A stretch of DNA of 5,961 bases, taken from positions 1-5,961 of the forward strand of contig JAFUKV010000101.1 of assembly GCA_017467745.1 (NCBI GenBank), written 5' to 3'. The notes beneath the pieces are model-generated. The model was not told the DNA's origin. It saw nothing but the letters and a program-made list of their open reading frames with translations, and ran no database searches. Shown piece after piece: positions 1 to 5,961 of this stretch. The position numbers and the translations under genes are program-made. Origin of the DNA: Bacteroidaceae bacterium (GTDB lineage: Bacteria; Bacteroidota; Bacteroidia; Bacteroidales; CHK158-818). Numbering within the stretch: position 1 is the stretch's first letter; every line of letters starts with the position of its first letter.

Positions 1-3000
1 AGTTAAACGAGTATCGTTAAATCGTATATCTCCCGATAATAACGGATTGTTTATTTTTCCTGACGCATGTATCCGGCTGTTCAATACACCTGCCAACGAT
101 ACCATGCCCTCTGGCATAAACGAATTAATATGATTCAACGGGAAGTTTGTTACCGTTAATTCCACATCAATATTTTTTTCTCCCTCCGTCCAATATCTTC
201 CCTCAATAGAAACTACGTTTTCCCGATTTATATCCAACCCTGCTTTCACTTGATAACGGGCATCCAACGTATCTTTGGCATGAGACAGATGCGATAATGA
301 CAGCCCGACATCACCTATCTGCACACGATCATATTGCAATGAATCTACAAAAAGATTCCCATCCACATCAAAATGTTCTTTCGATAAACACATTGAAACG
401 TCCGCCGCCAAAATTCCGCCTATCGGAGGCATAAAAGGAAAAGACCGCAACGTTGTGCCTATATCTATACCCGCTAACGACACCTTGACATCATCTTTGC
501 CGGTAGAATAAACCATAAATTTTTTATCTCTGCCAGATAGTCTGAAATCGGCCGAAACCGTACCGCCGAAACCGTATGTTATATAGTTATCTGGATTGAT
601 GCTCCACTTTTCAAAACCCAGAACAGGGTCAACGGTCAAATACTTATACGTCACCAAAGAATCCGTATAACTCAATCGGCTCTTGAAATCAAATCCCGTT
701 TCACCTTTCTTATTCATTTCATAACAATCCATATCGAGCGCATTGCCATACCATTTTCCGTGCATTCCGGCAGTACCTATATCCAACGAGTTAGAAGGAA
801 GATTTGACAATTTCACGTTATATAGCAACATACTGTCTACTTGTGCCAACCGCCACGAAAGAGAATCCAACACAATTTGCCCGGCAGAAAACCCGGTTAC
901 GCCACCTCGCAAAAGAAATGGAGAAACCGTATCGGAAACAACAGCCAACGACGCATTTTTTATTTGAAGATTTTTCGACTTCAAAAAATTACCGATAAAA
1001 TTATTATTTCCGGCATCAGCCGTCAACCTAAAACTCGGCATCTTTTCCTGTACCTTTCGCATATCGACGGTTCCCTGCATTATCTGTTCTGTTAAAACAG
1101 CCATGCCTTGCGATATTTTTTCAGGAAAACGAACAATATTATCTTCCGCTCGAAAATCGGCTTTGAAATCGCCCGAATGCAATGAAGCGGACAAATACGA
1201 GCACGTTCCGTCTACATGCACCAAAACATCTCTAAAAAGATTTTTTTTATGATTTGCCTGCCAAGAAAAATTCGTAATCCGACTATCCGCATTGAAAGTC
1301 AAACTGTCTGAGGCCGAAGCGTCTACCGTTAAGCCAAACGCCAAGATAGACTCCGTCGGAGAAAAATTCAACCGTTTCAAATCTATTTGTCTGAAATCGC
1401 CGGATAAAGACAACTTGCCTCCCTCTTTTTTGATATTTCCGGCAGCGGAGACTCCTAAATCCAATGCTTGCGAGGCGCTATTGAGCGTTGCCGAATAAAA
1501 TCCGTTTTCCAACTTAGCATCCAAATCTATATCACGGTAATCATATCCTCTGAAATCGAAATTTCGCACTTTTAACAGGGCTTTCGCCTGAGTAGCCGGA
1601 TTCAAAAAATCGTACCTCTTGCCCGAAATGTGGGCTGTTAGAGATACCTTGTTTAAAGAATCGGCAGGAAGAAAACGCCCCAATGGGAAAGAATCTGTTT
1701 TCAATTCTACATTATACTGTTCACGAGGCAAAGACACCGACCCCGACAGGTTAAGAGAACTGCCATTTGCTACCAATGAAAGACGTGGATTGATATTTCC
1801 CGAAAAAGCGTCTGCATCAATCGTTAAAGATGTTCCATCCGGAATAACGAATCGCATCTGCCCATTTTTGTTCAACAACAAAGAAAAAAGTTCTCCTTTA
1901 AAAATATCGCATCGCGCATACAGCGTACCCGAAATTTTTTCCGGTTGCAACAAATCAGAAATCTCGCCTTTCATTTGCCAGTCCATATAGCCGGGAACTG
2001 TTACATTCAAATGTTCCGCTTTCATCCGTTGCCATGACCCGGAAAGTTTTCCCGATATTTCGGCAGTCAAATTCTCTAACTCTTTATGCTGCATAAAAAG
2101 AGAATCTAAGACCGGCGAAAATTCAGAAAAATCCAAATGTCCGGACAATTCAGCAAAAACCGGAGCCTCTTTTTGCTGAGAAAAAAACGCAGAAGAAATA
2201 TCTGCCGATAAAGAAAGCAGAGACCTATCGTTTAGGATACGTGCTTTCTGAATACGTATAGCCCCGTTTTCCATACCGAATATTCCAGATAACGCCCGTA
2301 TAGCCAAACCACTCCGCTCTGTCGCCTGCACTTGCGAAATCTTTACATACACCGAACTTCCCTGATTATAAAACGTATCTATTTCAACGCCTATATGGTT
2401 TATTCCTATATACTCCGGATTAAACGCCGCCGACGGTTTAACATCGCTGTTTCCATATAAAAATTGATTATCTCTGATAGATATGCGCCCTGTGGATATT
2501 GTCCATTCTTTTCCGAAAGATATAGTATCTCCCACAACATTCTCTTCCTCAGCCTCTTTCCGTGCAGGCGGAGCGTACAGATACGAATATCGTCCCGGAG
2601 ACAACTCTATACCTCTCACATTTACCCGCTGATTGCCCAAATCAATACTGCAACCCTCTACCTCCGCTTTTTCTAAAATAGCGGAAATATCCGTCTCCGG
2701 CTCAGACAGCGACAAATCAAGCGATATATCCGATAACGATAATTTTTCCGCCGATATTCTCCACCTAACCCCAGCAGTGTCCGACGAAATAGAATCTTTT
2801 TGAGAAACGCCTATTTTTACAGAACCGGAAACGCCCGATAAATCAATCTTCGACAGGCGAACATCTTGGCTATTCAAATCTATTTCAGACGGGCTGATCT
2901 GAAAACTCCGAGCTTTAACCGATACACCCATACCAGACTGCTCGTCCGTATAATTGAGAAATGCGTTTTGAAATAAAAAACGATTTATTTTTACCTCTTT

Positions 3001-3288
3001 ATGCAAAAGAGGAAACAATGCGACACGCGCCTTAATTTCATCGCAGACCAACAATGTGTCAGCCGTCCCACTCAGCACTTTTACCGTATCGACTGACAAA
3101 TTCAATGGAAAATTCAACCGAATCCGAGATACGGAAACATTCATACCGGTCTGTTCGCTTAACCGCCGTTGTACCTGATTTTTGGCAAAATCTTGTATAA
3201 AAGGTGTATAAAGCAACAACGGAAGCAACAATACTACCAATAAAAAGATAATAGCAATACGGCTTATATATCGGAATACTCTTTTCAT
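1..3288 (-). CDS. tamB: TamB/AsmA-like translocation and assembly module protein (partial, C-terminus beyond the left edge)
   Basis: I translated this frame codon by codon: 1096 codons are open from the ATG at 3286-3288 to the left edge, with no stop. The start is well fixed, because an in-frame TAA (plus-strand 3292-3294) lies just upstream and a promoter sits 40 nt before the ATG. The protein begins with a basic stub (MKRVFRYISR) and one hydrophobic helix at about residues 11-28, an uncleaved inner-membrane anchor. An AsmA/TamB-type N-terminal region follows, with the segments DTLLVCDEI (77-85) and LFPLLHKEVKI (91-101). The remainder is low-complexity beta-strand sequence of alternating hydrophobic and polar residues, rich in D, S, L and N, as in the TamB beta-taco. 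Residues 950-1096 carry the TamB-like runs FPFMPPIGGILAADV, FPLNHIN and GKINNPLLSGDI, where the C-terminal DUF490 core begins. Bacteroidales homologues are usually about 1400-1500 residues, so roughly a quarter is missing. Family knowledge: TamB spans the periplasm and works with a TamA/TamL BamA-like partner in outer-membrane protein insertion or phospholipid transport. No partner gene is visible here. The family call is firm; the exact substrate is not known. Confidence 0.9.
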   Translation of the reverse strand, partial: MKRVFRYISRIAIIFLLVVLLLPLLLYTPFIQDFAKNQVQRRLSEQTGMNVSVSRIRLNFPLNLSVDTVKVLSGTADTLLVCDEIKARVALFPLLHKEVKINRFLFQNAFLNYTDEQSGMGVSVKARSFQISPSEIDLNSQDVRLSKIDLSGVSGSVKIGVSQKDSISSDTAGVRWRISAEKLSLSDISLDLSLSEPETDISAILEKAEVEGCSIDLGNQRVNVRGIELSPGRYSYLYAPPARKEAEEENVVGDTISFGKEWTISTGRISIRDNQFLYGNSDVKPSAAFNPEYIGINHIGVEIDTFYNQGSSVYVKISQVQATERSGLAIRALSGIFGMENGAIRIQKARILNDRSLLSLSADISSAFFSQQKEAPVFAELSGHLDFSEFSPVLDSLFMQHKELENLTAEISGKLSGSWQRMKAEHLNVTVPGYMDWQMKGEISDLLQPEKISGTLYARCDIFKGELFSLLLNKNGQMRFVIPDGTSLTIDADAFSGNINPRLSLVANGSSLNLSGSVSLPREQYNVELKTDSFPLGRFLPADSLNKVSLTAHISGKRYDFLNPATQAKALLKVRNFDFRGYDYRDIDLDAKLENGFYSATLNSASQALDLGVSAAGNIKKEGGKLSLSGDFRQIDLKRLNFSPTESILAFGLTVDASASDSLTFNADSRITNFSWQANHKKNLFRDVLVHVDGTCSYLSASLHSGDFKADFRAEDNIVRFPEKISQGMAVLTEQIMQGTVDMRKVQEKMPSFRLTADAGNNNFIGNFLKSKNLQIKNASLAVVSDTVSPFLLRGGVTGFSAGQIVLDSLSWRLAQVDSMLLYNVKLSNLPSNSLDIGTAGMHGKWYGNALDMDCYEMNKKGETGFDFKSRLSYTDSLVTYKYLTVDPVLGFEKWSINPDNYITYGFGGTVSADFRLSGRDKKFMVYSTGKDDVKVSLAGIDIGTTLRSFPFMPPIGGILAADVSMCLSKEHFDVDGNLFVDSLQYDRVQIGDVGLSLSHLSHAKDTLDARYQVKAGLDINRENVVSIEGRYWTEGEKNIDVELTVTNFPLNHINSFMPEGMVSLAGVLNSRIHASGKINNPLLSGDIRFNDTRLT

Positions 3289-3328
3289 TCGTTATATTCG
3301 GTTACGGTTGCACATAGTACTGAATTAA

Positions 3329-3359
3329 CAAATATAGACTTTTTTTGTTTTCATTCAAA
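3329..3359 (-). promoter_or_regulatory. Bacteroidota-type promoter of tamB
   Basis: On the minus strand TTTG (3359-3356) is followed by a 19-nt spacer and then TATATTTG (3336-3329). This matches the Bacteroidota housekeeping signature (TTTG/TTG, 19-21 nt, TAnnTTTG) in every fixed position. Transcription should start a few bases downstream, around 3320-3325, giving a leader of about 35 nt before the ATG at 3288. The leader has no Shine-Dalgarno sequence. The call rests on motif and position only. Confidence 0.8.
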
Positions 3360-3383
3360 CTTTAAAAATAAAGAATAAAAAAA
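3360..3383 (-). promoter_or_regulatory. AT-rich tract directly upstream of the tamB promoter (UP-element-like)
   Basis: Immediately upstream of the tamB -33 element, 22 of 24 bases are A or T, with runs of T on the minus strand and A on the plus strand, including a 7-base A run at 3377-3383. Tracts like this can bind the RNA polymerase alpha subunit or bend DNA. That role is inferred from composition and position. It is not followed by or part of a convincing hairpin, so I do not read it as a terminator. Confidence 0.4.
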
Positions 3384-3426
3384 GGCTCCAAAAGTCCGGT
3401 TCCTCCTGTATATTCTGCAAACTCCA

Positions 3427-3438
3427 TTAAAATTAAAA
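3427..3438 (+). repeat. Tandem TTAAAA repeat next to the -33 element of the GH38 gene promoter
   Basis: TTAAAA occurs twice head to tail (3427-3432 and 3433-3438) and ends two bases before the TTG of the plus-strand promoter. It may act as an UP-like element or be a simple low-complexity tract. No dyad symmetry of regulator-site length was seen around it. Confidence 0.4.
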
Positions 3439-3440
3439 CA

Positions 3441-3470
3441 TTGCTCTTCCCGAATTTAATAATACCTTTG
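3441..3470 (+). promoter_or_regulatory. Bacteroidota-type promoter of the GH38-like gene
   Basis: TTG at 3441-3443 is followed by a 19-nt spacer and TACCTTTG at 3463-3470, a full match to TAnnTTTG. The start of transcription is expected near 3474-3478, giving a leader of only about 25 nt before the ATG at 3502. The bases just before the start codon are A-rich (ACAAAATACAAACT) and contain no Shine-Dalgarno sequence, which is the usual arrangement for efficient translation in this phylum. Evidence is motif and position only. Confidence 0.8.
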
Positions 3471-3501
3471 TACACTTGATATACGCGACAAAATACAAAC
3501 T

Positions 3502-3561
3502 ATGAAAAAGCAAAATATCCTTTTTTATATATATTTTCTGTTCGGAATAACGGCAAACGCA
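3502..3561 (+). other. Signal peptide coding segment of the GH38-like protein
   Basis: The first 20 residues have a short basic N-region (MKK), a hydrophobic core rich in I, L, F and Y (about 6-16) and an A-N-A cleavage motif at 18-20 followed by Gln. That is a classical signal peptidase I layout. There is no Cys at the +1 position, so lipoprotein anchoring, common for surface glycosidases in this phylum, is not predicted. Confidence 0.8.
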
Positions 3562-5961
3562 CAAACCTCCTATTTTACAGACGGCTATCACGGAGGCGTT
3601 TTCGGGCACTACCCAATATGGCAAACAAAGTTCATGATGGATAGGCTAAACGAACATCCCGGCTGGAAAATTTGCCTTGAATTAGAGCCGGAAACATTCG
3701 ATTCTGTAAAAGTATGGACTCCGAAAGAATATACAGAATTTGTCGATTTCGTAACCGAACACAACGGAAAACTGCTGGAATTTACCAACCCCACGTATGC
3801 GCAACCCTATTGTTACAATATTTCGGGAGAAAGTTTGATTAGGCAATTTTCTTTCGGCATAAACCTCTTACGCAAACACTTTCCGGAACTTACATTTTCC
3901 ACCTATGCGGTTGAAGAACCTTGTTTTACAAGTGTTTTACCTCAAATATTAAAACAATTCGGATTCAAATATGCCGTGCTTAAAAATCCCGATACCTGCT
4001 ATGGAGGATATGCCGAACCGAACGGAGGCGAATCTATTAATTGGATAGGAGCAGACAGTTCGGTAATCACTACCGTTCCTCGATACGACGCAGAGCAATT
4101 AGAAGAAAATTCTACGTGGCAGACAACGGCATGGCGAAATTCTCAAAAATATCTGAAAGCCTGCTTTGATGCAGGTATTAAAAATCCTGTCGGTATGTGT
4201 TACCAAGACGCCGGATGGGAAAACGGTCCTTGGTTGGGCTCTCCCCAAAAAAGCAAAAGCATTTATACACTTTGGTCTAACTACATAGAAAATATAGTAG
4301 ATTCCACAACAGACAACAGGACACTGACACAAGAAAATTTCCGCGTCAGTTTAATGTGGGGCAGCCAAGTACTGCAACGGCTGGCGCAAGAAATTCGCCA
4401 AACGGAAAACAAATTGGTTCAAACGGAAAAAATCGCCGTACTTCAAAAATATTTCGACAATAAACATTGGAATCAAGAAACATTCAATACCGCTTGGCGC
4501 GGATTATTACTATCGCAACATCACGATTGTTGGATTGTTCCATATAACAAAATGGGACGCACCGGACGCACATGGGATGAGAACGTCTCTCTGTTTACAA
4601 CTGCAAGCCAGAATTTATGCGACGACTTGACCGGATATTCCAACACTTTTACCGGAAAAATCCGCATTTACAACACATTAGGCAAGCCGAGAAAAGAGAT
4701 TGTTTCTTATAATTTGCCGGATTCTTATCAAAACACGGATGTTGCAATAACCGACCATCGCGGAAAACATATTGTTTCGCAAAAAAATATCAATAACACT
4801 ATCTTCTTCATGGCAGAAGTTCCCGCTATGGGATTTGCCGATTACACCGTCAAAGCAAGAAAAAATAGGTCGGAACAAACCATCTCTACAAAATGGCTAT
4901 CATCCGGAAAATTCCAGATAGAAAGCGATTTATACCGTATAGAACTCGACCCGTTACAAGGAGGCTCAATAACATCATTATACGATAAAAAATTACGGAG
5001 AGAATGGGTCAATACATCTTCTCCATACGCCTTTAACGGACTGCGAGGCAATTTCTACGAAGAAGGCGGCATGATGTCGTCCTCCCAAAGAATGGCACAA
5101 TTATCCATTGTAGACGCAGGCGAATTATCCGCCACAATAAAAATAGAAGGAAAAATAGGCCGATACCCTTTTACTCAACACCTTACAATAAAATCGGGAG
5201 AGCCGCGCATCGACATGAGACTCGTAATAGATTGGCAATCGAATCCGCACATAGGCGAATATAAAGAACAAAGTCGTTGGCAAGAAGTAAGAAAAGCGTT
5301 TTATGACGACCGTTACAAATTGCATCTTCTCTTTCCCGCCGCTTTAAACAGTTCGGAAATTTATAAAAACGCCCCGTTCGATATCTGCCGGAGCAATTTG
5401 AAAAATACATTTTTCAACCGATGGGACAGTATCAAGAACAACGTCATTCTGAACTGGGTAGATCTGTACGATAAAAAAGAAGAGTGCGGGTTAACGCTCT
5501 TCACAGACCATACCACAAGTTACTTACACGGCGAAAACTATCCGCTCGGACTAACCGTACAATATTCCGGAACCGGACTATGGAGCGCAGATTATAAAAT
5601 TAAAGGAAAAACAGATATTCATTACAGTATTTTACCTCATCGCAACAAATGGGATGAGCGGGATATATCGTTTGAAAATTCAAGATTAAACGAACCCTTG
5701 ATTGTCCGGAACATCCCTGCCGAAACGGTATGTACAACGCAATCACTCGTTCAATTGCCCGATAATGGAGTAGAAATCAGCGCAGCCTATTACGATGGAG
5801 ACAATTTGATAGTACGCCTCTATAATGAGGGGACAAGCGGACATAAGCAAATTTTATTATCATTTATTCCCCAATATGCCGAAACCATTAAGCTGAACAA
5901 GGAAAAAGATTCCGATTGCAAAATCCTACACAAAAAATCCGGTTCCGAAATCAATTTGTAT
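3502..5961 (+). CDS. Secreted glycoside hydrolase family 38-like protein (alpha-mannosidase-like), partial at the C-terminus
   Basis: The frame is open for 820 codons from the ATG at 3502 to the right edge. In-frame TAA codons at 3457-3462 lie upstream, and no other ATG lies between. Residues 1-20 form a signal peptide ending in A18-N-A20 before Q21, with no lipobox Cys, so export to the periplasm or beyond by Sec and signal peptidase I is expected. The GH38 catalytic region covers about 24-285: DGYHGG (27-32), SGES-IRQ (108-115), EEPCFTSVLPQIL (138-150), NPDTCYGGY (162-170) and YQDAGW (234-239, a candidate acid/base Asp236). The helical middle domain (about 286-375) carries QHHD at 339-342, the GH38 metal-binding His motif. 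Beta-rich C-terminal domains follow, with VPAMGFADYTV (440-450), LVIDW (574-578), GLTLFTDH (663-670) and GDNLIVRLYN (766-775). Family knowledge: GH38 enzymes are retaining, metal-dependent alpha-mannosidases that trim mannose-containing glycans. Oddly, the usual nucleophile Asp aligns with Glu138 and the HxD motif reads HGG, so the substrate and even hydrolytic activity are uncertain. No SusC/D or other polysaccharide-utilisation genes are in view. Confidence 0.85.
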   Translation, partial: MKKQNILFYIYFLFGITANAQTSYFTDGYHGGVFGHYPIWQTKFMMDRLNEHPGWKICLELEPETFDSVKVWTPKEYTEFVDFVTEHNGKLLEFTNPTYAQPYCYNISGESLIRQFSFGINLLRKHFPELTFSTYAVEEPCFTSVLPQILKQFGFKYAVLKNPDTCYGGYAEPNGGESINWIGADSSVITTVPRYDAEQLEENSTWQTTAWRNSQKYLKACFDAGIKNPVGMCYQDAGWENGPWLGSPQKSKSIYTLWSNYIENIVDSTTDNRTLTQENFRVSLMWGSQVLQRLAQEIRQTENKLVQTEKIAVLQKYFDNKHWNQETFNTAWRGLLLSQHHDCWIVPYNKMGRTGRTWDENVSLFTTASQNLCDDLTGYSNTFTGKIRIYNTLGKPRKEIVSYNLPDSYQNTDVAITDHRGKHIVSQKNINNTIFFMAEVPAMGFADYTVKARKNRSEQTISTKWLSSGKFQIESDLYRIELDPLQGGSITSLYDKKLRREWVNTSSPYAFNGLRGNFYEEGGMMSSSQRMAQLSIVDAGELSATIKIEGKIGRYPFTQHLTIKSGEPRIDMRLVIDWQSNPHIGEYKEQSRWQEVRKAFYDDRYKLHLLFPAALNSSEIYKNAPFDICRSNLKNTFFNRWDSIKNNVILNWVDLYDKKEECGLTLFTDHTTSYLHGENYPLGLTVQYSGTGLWSADYKIKGKTDIHYSILPHRNKWDERDISFENSRLNEPLIVRNIPAETVCTTQSLVQLPDNGVEISAAYYDGDNLIVRLYNEGTSGHKQILLSFIPQYAETIKLNKEKDSDCKILHKKSGSEINLY

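Noticed and set aside
743..1498. Several overlapping plus-strand ORFs of 64-84 codons
   Set aside because: They overlap each other in different frames and are all antisense to tamB. Their translations resemble no family and lack start context.
1619..1990. Plus-strand ORF of 123 codons, the longest of the short ORFs listed
   Set aside because: It lies fully antisense to the continuous 1096-codon tamB frame, has no recognisable domain and no promoter of the local type in front of it. It is a shadow of tamB codon use.
2464..2676. Plus-strand ORF of 70 codons
   Set aside because: It is antisense to intact tamB coding sequence, with no sign of an independent gene.
3361..3405. Possible rho-independent terminator, from a T run on the minus strand next to ggagcc/ccgg
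   Set aside because: The adjoining bases form only two- or three-pair stems, and the tract lies upstream of the tamB promoter between divergent genes, where no transcript needs to end.
3586..3600. Reading DGYHGG as a degenerate start of a pseudogene because the HxD motif is missing
   Set aside because: The frame is open for all 820 visible codons, the signal peptide and other motifs are intact and the promoter is strong, so decay is unlikely. A divergent active site fits better.
3433..3794. Minus-strand ORFs over the start of the GH38-like gene and part of the intergenic region
   Set aside because: They are antisense to the signal peptide and catalytic motifs of a clearly real gene. One would also run through the plus-strand promoter.
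4099..5410. Further minus-strand ORFs of 66-77 codons
   Set aside because: All are antisense to the continuous GH38-like frame, overlap one another and have no domain signature.

Overview
The window holds two large, divergently transcribed protein genes. Both run off the window edges, and a 213-bp intergenic region separates them. The sequence suggests a member of the Bacteroidota, probably the order Bacteroidales. The evidence is two promoters that fit the group-specific sigma signature (TTTG/TTG, a 19-nt spacer, then TAnnTTTG), the lack of a Shine-Dalgarno sequence before either start codon, AT-leaning base composition, and the types of the two encoded proteins. Genus and species cannot be read from this window.

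Left part (1-3288, minus strand): one uninterrupted reading frame of 1096 codons with no stop before the left edge. It encodes the N-terminal three quarters or so of a TamB/AsmA-type protein. This is an inner-membrane-anchored, periplasm-spanning beta-rich protein involved in outer-membrane assembly and probably in lipid transport. Its C-terminal TamB (DUF490) core lies mostly beyond position 1. All plus-strand ORFs in this part are antisense shadows of this gene.

Middle (3289-3501): a compact divergent control region. A promoter at 3329-3359 points left into tamB and a promoter at 3441-3470 points right into the glycosidase gene. About 80 bp lies between the two -33 elements. It contains AT-rich tracts next to each promoter and a more GC-rich centre.

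Right part (3502-5961, plus strand): 820 codons of a secreted glycoside hydrolase family 38-like (alpha-mannosidase-like) protein with a signal peptide, open to the right edge. The overall GH38 architecture is clear: the GES-I-RQ motif, the LPQIL-FGF motif, the QHHD metal motif and the beta-rich C-terminal domains. The active-site positions are not canonical. Glu138 sits where GH38 enzymes have the nucleophile and metal-binding Asp, and the N-terminal HxD metal motif reads H-G-G. A Cys lies in or beside five of the active-site motifs. This divergent catalytic site is the most interesting point in the window.

Both products act in the cell envelope, but nothing here shows a functional link. No SusC/SusD pair, regulator, mobile element, RNA gene or CRISPR array is visible.
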